A DNA stretch of 64,000 nt, from positions 1 through 64,000 of the forward strand of contig NZ_BLTJ01000014.1 of NCBI RefSeq assembly GCF_013282095.1. The letters are read 5' to 3'. A program made the position numbers and the translations under genes. Under the pieces are notes generated by a model. That model saw only the letters and a program-made list of their open reading frames with translations. It was not told the origin of the DNA and ran no database searches. Shown here one piece after another: positions 7,203 to 16,900 of this stretch (positions are counted from its first letter, which is position 1; each line of letters begins with the position of its first letter). This stretch comes from Enterocloster alcoholdehydrogenati. GTDB taxonomy: Bacteria; Bacillota; Clostridia; Lachnospirales; Lachnospiraceae.

Positions 7203-8315
7203 ATGGAGCAGAAATGGATCAAACCGCCGGTAGAAACCCGGTATCAGGAAGAACTCAAGGCACTGAGGGAAAATGACAGCGGCCTCCGCCCTGAGAACTG
7301 GAAACTTTCCCCAAAAGCAGTACGGACGTTTATTCTGGGAAGCCAGAAGGAAATCCATTATTCCGGCGGCGTTTGCCGGATCTGCAGGAAGTATTTCGGC
7401 AATGATGCCCTGGTGGAACGGAGCATCGTTACTTTGGCCGGAAACAGGGGCCTTATGCTGGTAGGAGAGCCGGGTACTGCAAAGACCATGCTGTCGGAAC
7501 TGCTTTCTGCGGCTATCAGCGGTGTCAGTACAAATACCATTCAGGGTACTGCCGGAACCACGGAGGATATGATCAAATATTCCTGGAATTACGCCCTTTT
7601 GCTGGCAAATGGGCCGGATCGCAGGGCGCTGGTTCCTGCGCCTCTTTATACGGGGATGGAAAAAGGGATCATCACCCGTTTTGAGGAAATCACCCGTACA
7701 CCGGCGGAAATCCAGGACAGCCTGATCAGTGTACTGAGCGACAAGCTGTTAAATATCCCGGAGCTGGGAGACGAGGGGTTCCTCTTTGCTGCTCCCGGTT
7801 TTAACGTAATTGGAACGGCCAATACCAGGGATAAGGGCGTCAATGAGATGAGCAGCGCGTTAAAACGCCGTTTCAATTTTGAAACCGTTCAGCCGATCCG
7901 CGAGGCTGCCATGGAAAAACAGATTATTTTAAATGAAGTGGAGAGCCTTGCAAGGGAAAATCATGTGGAAATGGAGCCTGATGAGGATGCGGCGGAACTT
8001 TTAGCGTCTACCTATCATGAACTGCGGGAGGGCGTTTCGTCTTTAGGTCATCGTATCGACCGGCCGGCAGCTGTGATGAGTACGGCAGAGGCGGTATCCG
8101 TGTATTATCAGACCATGATCTCCGGGTACTATTACGGGGACGGTACGATGGATGTGGACTGTCTGGTTCAGAACCTGACAGGCGCTGTTTCCAAGGAAAA
8201 TAAGGACGACCTGGAGAAGGTGAGAGCATATTTTTCTACCGTGATCCGGGATAAGAGCAGCAGAGAGGGCGGAATATGGAGCAGATACTACGAAGCAAGG
8301 AAATGGCTGAAATAA
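7203..8315 (+). CDS. MoxR-type AAA+ ATPase, YehL-like
   Basis: Starting at ATG 7203 (GGAGG nine bases upstream) the product has 370 residues. The AAA+ core shows Walker A GEPGTAKT (88-95), a Walker B position reading ITRFEEIT (157-164), sensor 1 VIGTANTRD (202-210) and ALKRRFNF with the arginine finger (219-226). MoxR ATPases usually act as chaperones that remodel or load metals into partner proteins together with a VWA protein, and one is encoded two genes down. First gene of a five-gene operon equivalent to E. coli yehL/M/P/Q/I; it overlaps the next gene by 40 bases. The Walker B acidic pair is Glu-Glu, not the usual Asp-Glu. Cytoplasmic; no membrane segment. Confidence 0.85.
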   Translation: MEQKWIKPPVETRYQEELKALRENDSGLRPENWKLSPKAVRTFILGSQKEIHYSGGVCRICRKYFGNDALVERSIVTLAGNRGLMLVGEPGTAKTMLSELLSAAISGVSTNTIQGTAGTTEDMIKYSWNYALLLANGPDRRALVPAPLYTGMEKGIITRFEEITRTPAEIQDSLISVLSDKLLNIPELGDEGFLFAAPGFNVIGTANTRDKGVNEMSSALKRRFNFETVQPIREAAMEKQIILNEVESLARENHVEMEPDEDAAELLASTYHELREGVSSLGHRIDRPAAVMSTAEAVSVYYQTMISGYYYGDGTMDVDCLVQNLTGAVSKENKDDLEKVRAYFSTVIRDKSSREGGIWSRYYEARKWLK

Positions 8316-10666
8316 TCCTTCTTCCTGTGCGGCATCACAGTCCCGCCTGTGCCTGGCATATAAGAAGGATGATCCGGCGGCTGAAACCGGATGCGGTGCT
8401 GATCGAAGGGCCTGAAAATGCACAGTCCCTGATTCCTGTGATGACCCATGAAGAAACAAAAGCGCCTTTTGCGGTGTACTGTTCCTACCAGGATATAAAA
8501 GGGGAGATCGGGGACAAAGAGGGATATTATAAATGCTACTACCCTTTTTTGGACTACTCGCCGGAACTGGCGGCCCTGCGGGAATGTAAGACACAGGGGA
8601 TCGAGAGCTGTTTTATGGATCTGCCCTACCGGGAGATCCTGGCAGCCTGTGAAGAAAGCCGCACAAAGGGAAGCAGCGGGGACAGGCTGTTATCGGGCAG
8701 TCAGTTTTGGGACCGGCTCTGTGAGCGGACGGGACTGCGTTCCTTTGAGGAATTCTGGGAGAAGTATTTTGAGATCCGCGGCCTTAGGATGGAGGATGAG
8801 AAATGGTTTCAAATGCTCCTTGGCTATTGCAGGATCATCCGGGAGGATACGCCCCCAGAACAGATAAGGAGCGAAGGCTGTGAAGCCAGAGAACGCTTCA
8901 TGGCAGGAAAGCTTTTAAAGAAGGCCAGGGAACTGGGAGAAAATGGACGGGTGCTGGCGGTAACGGGCGGATTCCATACGCCAGGCCTGGAGGAATACAT
9001 TAGAAAATCCAGGGAGGAAAGGGTATCAGAAACGGAACCGGCAGCCCTGACAGGAAAAACTTCCGACCGTGCTGCCTCTGGTCTGAACGGGGAGGAAGGC
9101 GTTTACCTTATGCCCTATTCCATGGAGGAAACCGATGCCTGGAGCGGATATGCCAGCGGTATGCCTTTTCCCGGATTTTATCAGAAAATATGGGAAAAAC
9201 TGGAACATATCGGCCCTGAAAACGGCGTCTATGAAGAGGCTGTTCTGGACTTTCTGATCGAGACCGGTCGGGAGGGAAGGCAAAAGGAGGGCGTTCCTAC
9301 TGCTTATGACGAGATCTGCGCCTTAGAACAGGCCAGAGGTCTGGCCATGCTCCGCGAAAAGAAAGAGCCGGGAGCCTGGGAACTGAAGGACGCTGTTTTG
9401 GCTTCTTTTATAAAGGGAGAATGTACGCTTTCCACGGATCGGCCGCTGAGGATTCTTAAAAAACGTATGACCGGCACACGTCTGGGAAAGCTTTGCGATC
9501 AGGCGCAGGTTCCGCCTCTGATCCGGGATTTTGAGCGCCAGTGCGCCGGCTTTGGGATCCGCAGCCGGTCGGCTCTGGAGGCCAAACGGATCCTGACACC
9601 CTTCTCCAATCAAAAGCACAGAGATGAGAGCAAGTTTTTCAACCGCCTTCTGTTTCTTGGGGCTGATTTTGCCAGAAAGACAAGAGGGCCGGATCTGCGC
9701 CTGAATCGCGACCGGAATATGATGCGGGAAACCTGGGTCTATGGCTGGCGGCCTTCCACAGGGGCGGCCCTTATGGACGTATCGGTTCATGGAGCCACCA
9801 TAGAAGAGGCGGCGGTCAGCCTGGCAAGAGAACGGCTGAAGCAGGAACAGGATGCCGAAAAGGCGGCGCTCCTTTTAACGTCTGCCTTTGAAATGGGGCT
9901 GGAGCGGGAGATGGAGCCGGTTTATGAGACAGTGAGCCGGATTATTTTGGAGGACACCCGGTTTTATGCGGTGGCAGAGGCATTGTCCCGCCTGCGTATG
10001 CTGCAGGAACTGCAGGGGCTTTATCGTGTGTTCCTCCCCTTTGAGAAGCTGATCGAGGGCTGCTATGAAAAGCTGGTGATTCTTCTTCCCTCTATGACCC
10101 GAATCAGGGAAGAGGATCTGGATATGACCATGAAAGCCCTGAAGCTGCTGTACCAGACCGGAGGACGCCCTGGCTGCAGCCGTGAGGACTATTTTGATGC
10201 GCTGGGACGGATGAGAGAGGATGGAGACCTTCATCCGGGGCTGGAAGGCTGTATTCACGGAATCCTGTACGGAAGCGGGAGAGAGGAGGCCGGGGAGGCA
10301 GAGCAGGCTGCAAGAGGATACCTGTCAGGTACCCGCGACAGGCTTCTTAAGACGGCGCTTTTTTTCAGAGGTGTTTTCTTCACGGCCAGGGATCTTGTAT
10401 TTGCGGAAAATGGTTTTATCGCTATGCTGGATTATTTTTTCGGAGAGGTTGAAGATGGCGAATTTATGGAACTGCTTCCCCAGCTGCGTCTGGCTTTCGG
10501 CTGCTTTACTCCAGGGGAGCTGCGCCGGATCGGCAGCCTTGCAGCCGGACTTCATGGTGAAAAACGACTGGAAACAGGCGGACAGCCGGTGCTTCCCGGA
10601 GTATTATCCTATGGAAAGGAACTGGAACAATATGTAAAAACGGCCATGGAGGAAAAAACAGGATGA
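8276..10666 (+). CDS. DUF5682 family protein, YehM-like
   Basis: A large (796-residue) cytoplasmic protein whose N-terminus has the DUF5682 hallmark LPVRHHSPACAWHIRR, followed by PDAVLIEGPENA. The family pattern vaguely recalls TraB/EreA-type folds with conserved His and Glu, but no activity is established. Later regions are helical and Arg/Glu-rich, with a VTGGFHTPGL segment around residue 225. The ATG at 8276 has GAGGG six bases upstream; an ATG at 8303 would start nearer the conserved block. It overlaps the VWA gene by ATGA (10663-10666), which suggests translational coupling and a joint complex. Confidence 0.8.
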   Translation: MEQILRSKEMAEIILLPVRHHSPACAWHIRRMIRRLKPDAVLIEGPENAQSLIPVMTHEETKAPFAVYCSYQDIKGEIGDKEGYYKCYYPFLDYSPELAALRECKTQGIESCFMDLPYREILAACEESRTKGSSGDRLLSGSQFWDRLCERTGLRSFEEFWEKYFEIRGLRMEDEKWFQMLLGYCRIIREDTPPEQIRSEGCEARERFMAGKLLKKARELGENGRVLAVTGGFHTPGLEEYIRKSREERVSETEPAALTGKTSDRAASGLNGEEGVYLMPYSMEETDAWSGYASGMPFPGFYQKIWEKLEHIGPENGVYEEAVLDFLIETGREGRQKEGVPTAYDEICALEQARGLAMLREKKEPGAWELKDAVLASFIKGECTLSTDRPLRILKKRMTGTRLGKLCDQAQVPPLIRDFERQCAGFGIRSRSALEAKRILTPFSNQKHRDESKFFNRLLFLGADFARKTRGPDLRLNRDRNMMRETWVYGWRPSTGAALMDVSVHGATIEEAAVSLARERLKQEQDAEKAALLLTSAFEMGLEREMEPVYETVSRIILEDTRFYAVAEALSRLRMLQELQGLYRVFLPFEKLIEGCYEKLVILLPSMTRIREEDLDMTMKALKLLYQTGGRPGCSREDYFDALGRMREDGDLHPGLEGCIHGILYGSGREEAGEAEQAARGYLSGTRDRLLKTALFFRGVFFTARDLVFAENGFIAMLDYFFGEVEDGEFMELLPQLRLAFGCFTPGELRRIGSLAAGLHGEKRLETGGQPVLPGVLSYGKELEQYVKTAMEEKTG

Positions 10667-11790
10667 GGGATGAAAAGGAGATACTGAACCGGTGGCGTCT
10701 GGCCCTGGGGAGGTATTCTGACGGGGCCGTAGGCTTCACGCCGGGAAAGCTGCCCTATGAGGAAATGGATCAGGTTCTGGATTTTCTCTATTCCAGAGAA
10801 TATGGGGAAGATCAGGACATACGAAAGGAGCGGAGGGGAGGAACCGGAGCGTCGGAGCTTACGGTGCCTTCCTGGATCGAAAAGCTGCGTCGTCTCTTTC
10901 CGAAATCAACCGCAGAAATCATGGAGCGCCATGCTCTGGAAAAATATGGAATGACAGAACTTCTCACAGATCCTGAGGTATTAAAGCGCATGGAGCCCAA
11001 CAGAGAACTCCTGAAAATGGTTCTGGAGCTGAAATCCATGATGAAGGGGCCGGTTCTTGAGATGGCAAGGGAAGTGGTAAGAAAAGTGGCGCAGGAGCTT
11101 GCAAAGCAGATGGAGCAGGAGATCCGCCCCGCCCTTACGGGACGCATTGACCGTTCGTCCGGCAGCCCGGTGCGCTCTGTGCGCAATCTGGATATAAAAA
11201 GGACCATACGGATGAATCTGAAGCATTATGATACAGAGAAAAAACAGCTGCTCTTAAAAGATGTATATTTTTACGGCAGGCTCAAACGCCACAGCCCCTG
11301 GAGGGTGATTCTCTGTGTGGACGAAAGCGGCTCCATGCTGGACAGCGTGATCCACAGCGCCGTGATGGCCGGAATTTTTGCCAGACTGCCGGTAATGGAT
11401 GTGCGGCTGGTGATTTTTGATACCAGCGTGGTGGATTTAAGCGGATATGTGGAGGATCCGGTAGAAACGTTAATGAGCGTCCAGCTGGGGGGAGGAACGG
11501 ACATTGGAGGGGCTTTGCGCTACTGCGAGACGCTGATGGAAAGTCCTGCAAGGACAGTGATGGTGCTGGTATCCGATCTCTATGAGGGCGGCAGCTATCA
11601 GAATATGCTCGGCGCAGTAAAAGATATCGTGGAAAGCGGGGCGAAGTTTGTTGCCCTGACTGCGCTGGATCATGAAGCAGAGCCTGTATATGACAGAAAT
11701 GCGGCAGAACATATGGCCCGGCTGGGGGCTCATGTAGGAGCCATGACGCCGGAGCAGCTGGCAGAATGGATGGGAAAGATCATAGCATGA
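10663..11790 (+). CDS. VWA-domain protein, YehP-like
   Basis: A 375-residue protein with a helical N-terminal half and a C-terminal von Willebrand factor A domain. The metal-ion-dependent adhesion site is complete: D220-E-S-G-S224, T279-D280 in GGGTD, and the SDLYEG loop near residue 305. VWA proteins encoded beside MoxR ATPases are their usual partners and carry target specificity. There is no signal peptide or transmembrane helix, so the complex is cytoplasmic. The start codon overlaps the stop of the DUF5682 gene, and its own stop overlaps the next start. Confidence 0.85.
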   Translation: MRDEKEILNRWRLALGRYSDGAVGFTPGKLPYEEMDQVLDFLYSREYGEDQDIRKERRGGTGASELTVPSWIEKLRRLFPKSTAEIMERHALEKYGMTELLTDPEVLKRMEPNRELLKMVLELKSMMKGPVLEMAREVVRKVAQELAKQMEQEIRPALTGRIDRSSGSPVRSVRNLDIKRTIRMNLKHYDTEKKQLLLKDVYFYGRLKRHSPWRVILCVDESGSMLDSVIHSAVMAGIFARLPVMDVRLVIFDTSVVDLSGYVEDPVETLMSVQLGGGTDIGGALRYCETLMESPARTVMVLVSDLYEGGSYQNMLGAVKDIVESGAKFVALTALDHEAEPVYDRNAAEHMARLGAHVGAMTPEQLAEWMGKIIA

Positions 11791-13922
11791 CAGACTGGAA
11801 GACGATACTGGCCGGGGCAGATGACGAATATCTGTCCGGCATCAGCAACAGGGGCACCGTCAAACGGGCTCATAAGGATATGGAAACCATCCCGGTTCAG
11901 GTTCTGGAAACCGGGGAAAATGAAATACGGGTAAAAACAGGGGAAGAAGAGGTGGCGGTAAAGCCGGTGCTTGCAGAAAGCAGCTGCAGCTGTCCTTCGC
12001 GGTCTGTATGCAGGCATATGGTGCAGGCAGTGCTGGCTCTGAGGGAACTCTATAGTTCGGATGCCCAGGGGGGAGAAAAGAAAGACAGTTCCAAAGAACC
12101 TTCTGAGACGCCGGACGTTTCCTCACAGCGGGTCTGGTCAGCCGTCATAGATATTCCCCCCGCCAGACTCATCCGCACATTAGGCCCCCGCCGCCTGAAG
12201 GAGGTACTGGGGCAAATTCGGACGGGAGTCCGGGCTCACATCACTCGTTCAAGTGTGGTGACGGTAGAGCTTCCCGACTCCGATATCCGGGTCAGATTTC
12301 TTTGGCCGCTTGAATATTCGTCCTGCAGCTGCCGGAAAAAGGATTTCTGTCCCCACAGAGCAGCAGCAGCCATCTGGTGCCGTCTGGAAGCGGAGAAGTT
12401 TCATGAGGAAGAGTTTGAGCAGAAGGAGACGGAAGGGATGGATCTGGAGCGCATCCGGGAGCGGGCGCTGGAAATGAAAAAAGTGCTGGAGGATATATTT
12501 GCATCCGGCCTTTCCCGCACCGCTTTTCAGAGTGCGGACTCTCTGGAACGGCTGGCTGTAATCAGCCATAATGAGGATCTGGCATCCTTTGAGGACAGCT
12601 TTAGAAGCCTGCACACGGGCTATGAGGCATACTTTCGCCGCCGGGCATCGGTAAGTGCTGCCGCCCTCATGGAGGAGAGCGCCCGCCTGTATAGCCGTCT
12701 CTGCCGTTTAAGCCGGGTCCGGACAGCCAGGGAGGCGCAGGAGCTGGGGGGAGTGTTCCGAATGGAGTATGAACCTGCAGGAACCTTGCATCTGGTTGGG
12801 CTTACGGCGGAATATTTTAAGAGTAAAAACGGATATGAGGGAGAAACCATATATTTTCTGGAGGAGAAAACAAAGGAGTGGTACACCTATACCAGCGCCC
12901 GTCCTGTTTTTTATGACAGTGGGAAAAAGCGGGGGAGAGAGGAAAAAGCAGCCGTTCCCTGGGGGCTTCCCCTGACCTTGAAACAGCTGGCAGGCGCAAG
13001 GCTCTGTCTGGAACAGGCCAAAGCAGGAAAAACGGGGCGTCTTTCATCCAGCCAGGACACTCAGGCCCGGATTACTGGAAACAACGGGTTTCAGGCCACG
13101 GATGGCCAATCCTGGGTTTACGATGATTTTGGCCGGCTTTTTAAAGAACAGTGTCCGTTTCGGGGCGGTTGGCTGCAGCCGGAGGAAGAGCGGGTACGGG
13201 TAGTGCTGATCCGCGCCGCCATCTGGGGCCGGGCAGAGTTTTCCGGGACAGAACAGAAATTTTCCATGGCAGTTATGGATCAGGCGGGCCGGGAGCTTCT
13301 GGTAGAACTGGCTTATGATAAACAGGAGGATGCCAACATCCGTTATCTGGAACGGACTGCTGCACAGGTAGAAAGACAGGGAGAATCAGCCCCGCCTGTG
13401 ATCGCGGGAAAACTGTATCTGAAGGACGGACGGCTGTGCCTGCATCCGCTGGAGCTGTTCTGGTGGGAGCCGGTTTCTGAAGAACCGCCGGACAGCGAAG
13501 GAATGGAAGGAGGGGAGATATCGGATACAGAAGCGCCGCCGGATACAAAGGCCCTGCTCAGGATGCAGGCCATTCACCAGACAAGGGAACTTTTAGATAA
13601 TGTCCGCCAGCAGCTGGAAGATCTCTATCAGAGCGGGTTTGACACCGTCCACGACAGCACTATAAAAGGACTGAAACGCTGGGAGAAACAGGCGCAACAG
13701 AGCGGGTTAAGCGTTCTTGGCGAACAGCTGAAGGAACTGGAGGTTCAGCTTGAAGCCCTCAGACACAGCCTTCACCCGGAACATGGCCCGGATATGGAAA
13801 TATACACGAAACTGACGGAATACCTGTATCTGGCAAAGCAGAAAACAGACTTTGACCTGGCAGAAGCCTATTACATCAGGAAAAAACGCTTCAAAGGTTA
13901 TGAAGCGGGCGAAGGAGGATAA
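11787..13922 (+). CDS. SWIM zinc-finger protein, YehQ-like
   Basis: Starting at ATG 11787, which overlaps the VWA stop as ATGA, the protein has 711 residues. The N-terminus carries a SWIM zinc finger, C67-S-C69-x5-C75-R-H77. A second SWIM-like set, CSCRKKDFCPH, occurs near residues 182-192. SWIM fingers bind zinc and occur in proteins that contact DNA, RNA or protein partners. The remainder is helical and charged, with a C-terminal segment that looks coiled-coil (VRQQLEDLYQSGF region). The alternative start at 11766 overlaps the VWA gene by 25 bases. Fourth gene of the yeh-like operon; biochemical role unknown. Confidence 0.8.
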   Translation: MTDWKTILAGADDEYLSGISNRGTVKRAHKDMETIPVQVLETGENEIRVKTGEEEVAVKPVLAESSCSCPSRSVCRHMVQAVLALRELYSSDAQGGEKKDSSKEPSETPDVSSQRVWSAVIDIPPARLIRTLGPRRLKEVLGQIRTGVRAHITRSSVVTVELPDSDIRVRFLWPLEYSSCSCRKKDFCPHRAAAAIWCRLEAEKFHEEEFEQKETEGMDLERIRERALEMKKVLEDIFASGLSRTAFQSADSLERLAVISHNEDLASFEDSFRSLHTGYEAYFRRRASVSAAALMEESARLYSRLCRLSRVRTAREAQELGGVFRMEYEPAGTLHLVGLTAEYFKSKNGYEGETIYFLEEKTKEWYTYTSARPVFYDSGKKRGREEKAAVPWGLPLTLKQLAGARLCLEQAKAGKTGRLSSSQDTQARITGNNGFQATDGQSWVYDDFGRLFKEQCPFRGGWLQPEEERVRVVLIRAAIWGRAEFSGTEQKFSMAVMDQAGRELLVELAYDKQEDANIRYLERTAAQVERQGESAPPVIAGKLYLKDGRLCLHPLELFWWEPVSEEPPDSEGMEGGEISDTEAPPDTKALLRMQAIHQTRELLDNVRQQLEDLYQSGFDTVHDSTIKGLKRWEKQAQQSGLSVLGEQLKELEVQLEALRHSLHPEHGPDMEIYTKLTEYLYLAKQKTDFDLAEAYYIRKKRFKGYEAGEGG

Positions 13923-13927
13923 ATACT

Positions 13928-16900
13928 ATGATACATTCACAGAAATCCTATACGGATAAGATCATGGAGAGTCTGGAACCCATCGGATTGTCTGAAAAGG
14001 AAAGGGAGCAGGTAGAGGCATACCTTTCCGGGGAAAAGGGGCAGGAAGTCCTGGATGACCTGGAAAAACGGGATTTTTATACTCTCCCTTCTGAGTGTGT
14101 AAGACCCGGCAGCCAGCTGTTTTGCAGTATCAGTGAAAAACGGAAGGAAGAAGCCGAAAAGCTGATCCGCGTATTTTTTGCTTTGGGACAGTCGACCTGC
14201 GCAGCCATGGCAGCCATAAATTACTGGGGTATCGACTTTATGAAGACATACGGCTATTACTGGGGACTTAAGCAGGAAGAATGGCTGTCTGTGGCAGGGG
14301 AAGTGATCGGAAGAAACAAATATATGCTCACATCCCGCTGGATGGATCGGATGCGGAAGGAGGCAAAAACTGCTGAAATAATCAAAACAGCCCTGGATTT
14401 CTGCACAGGAAAATGGAGCAATGGCAGCCTGATTCTCTTAGCAATCTATTTCATAATGCGGTATCCGAAAACAGAGTCAGAGGAAATGGATGAGCAGGAC
14501 GGGGAGCTTATGAGGCGTTATGAGAGAATCGCAGTATCAACGGTGGAAAGTATGCTCCCCCCGTCCCTCTCGGAAAGCCAGAAAAATCAGGTTTGTACAG
14601 CCTTAGAGCAGGGGCCGCTGACCGAGGCGGTCTGCTCCATGGCCGGTCCCATAGCAAAAGATGATTTTCTGACCCGGATCATATGCGGCACAGCGTTTGT
14701 AAATATGAAATGCTCTCCCTGTTTAAAAAGAACGGCAGAACTGTTTCTCGCTTCCAATATGGAGCAGGCTCTTATGGCTATGGAGGAAATGGATATCCGC
14801 GGAGACCTCAGACAGCGGGGCGGTGATTTTGACCAGGTCTTTCATCTGGATACAGGCGCATATATTGCCTGGGCTGCTTTAAAAAATTACAGTAATATCT
14901 TAAAATATCAGTTCAGGCAGAACAGGGAAGTATATCTGGAATATCTGAAAAGGGCAGACATGGACAGGCTTGGCCGTTTAATGCAGGTGATCCGCGAAAA
15001 GGACACAGCCTTGTATAGGCAGCTCCAGCCTGAGGTGAACCGCCAAAGAAACGCTGAGGTTATAGAGGCGCTGACAGGTGATAACGGCCCGGAGACGGCA
15101 GTGCTGAGGGAATACTTACAGGGCAGCGCCCCGCTGTCTGCGCTGTATCCCTATGAGGAAGATATGGTAAAAAATGCAAATTATTACCGGGGCTACCGCT
15201 TAAGGGATAAGATAGCACAATGTGAAGCGGAACCGGAAAACAGGGCGTTTGTGAAACGCTGTATGGCCTGCATTTTCCTGCGGCAGGAGGGGTATTATTT
15301 TGCATCTGGATCATCAGGCAATCCTTTTTTGGGAAATGATGAGGCCGCTTTTGCCGAATTTTTCAAGGATATGGAGGATGCCGGAATGGACGCTCTGCAT
15401 CTGATCAAGACCTTTGTCCTGAATTTAAAATCACTTTACAGTGAGGATGCAAAGACGCGTTGTTATGATATGGCTTCCCGCAAGGTATTTCTTCCAAAGC
15501 TTCAGGAAGATCCCCAGGCTGTCGCTGAGGCGTTCCGCCGGTCGGAGGCAGAGGGACGCCGTCTGGGCCTGATGACCATGGCCCTGCTGCCGGAAACCTG
15601 CCGCAGAGAGATTCTTTCCTATACCCAGGATACGGCCAAAACCGTCCGTTCAGAGCTTTTACATATTCTGGAAGAAAAGAGAGAGTGGAGAGAGGATATA
15701 AAAGCCCTTCTTTCCGATAAAAAAGCAGGGCCAAGGGAAATGGCCGTCTGCACCTTGGCAGCCTGGAACGACCCGGAGGACCGTCCTGATTTGGAAACGG
15801 CCCTGGAAAAGGAAAAAAATGCCAAGGTGCGAAAGCTTCTGCTTCAGGTTCTGGCTCAGGAAGACGGGCAGGAGAACGGCACAGGTGCAGCCGCAGGCGG
15901 GACGTTAAAGAAGGAGGAACTGGTGAAAAATCTTCATAAAGGCGGCAAAAAACGGACGCTGTCCTGGGCGTTTGAGACCCCCTTTCCTCAGGTGCGCCGA
16001 AAGAATGGAGAAACCGCCGGGGATGAGTACCTTCAGGCGTTCCTTCTTAGCTATGCCGGTATGGGATCGAATCCTGGAGTCAGCCAGGACGCCGCTTTTC
16101 TGGCAGAGGATTTAAATGAAACAGAGCTTGCTGTTTATGTCAATGAGCTGTTCGACCGCTGGATGGAGCAGGGGGCGGAGGCCAAGAAAAAATGGGTTCT
16201 GTATGCAGCATCTGTCCATGGCGGCAGTTTGATGGTTAAAAAACTGTCCCATCAGATCCAGGAATGGCCGGCGAATGCACGAGGAGCCATGGCCTGTGAA
16301 GCCGTCCGCGCACTTGCCCTGAGTCCAGAACCGGAGGCGCTTTTAAAGGTAGACAGCATCGCTTCAAAATTTAAATTCCGCCAGATCAGGGCCGCGGCCT
16401 CCAATGCCCTGGATTTTGCCGCTTCCCAGCTTGGGATGACCAGAGAGGAACTCTCTGACCGGATTGTGCCGGATCTGGGATTTGATGAGCGGATGGAACG
16501 GCAGTTTGACTATGGGTCAAGGTCATTTATTGTAACCATTACCCCGGAGCTGGAGATACAGGTAAGAGATCAGGAAGGCAAAAAGCTTAAAAATATGCCG
16601 GCTCCCGGTAAGCGTGATGAGCAGGAGAAAGCGGCGCTGGCCTATGAGGAATTTAAATCCATGAAAAAGCAGATGAAAGCTGTGGTTTCCAATCAGAAAC
16701 AGCGGCTGGAACAGGCGCTTTCTGCCAAGCGTCTGTGGAAGAAGGAAGACTGGCTGGCTCTCTTTACGAAAAAGCCTGTGATGCACCCCTTTGCCATTGG
16801 CCTGATCTGGGGAATATATAAGGAAGAAACGCTGACCGACAGTTTCCGCTACATGGAGGACGGATCCCTAAACACAGCAGATGAGGAGGAATATGAGCTG

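Noticed and set aside
8043-8594. 183-residue minus frame opposite the MoxR and DUF5682 genes
   Set aside because: Pro/Ser/His-rich shadow composition, and the plus-strand genes have clear domains.
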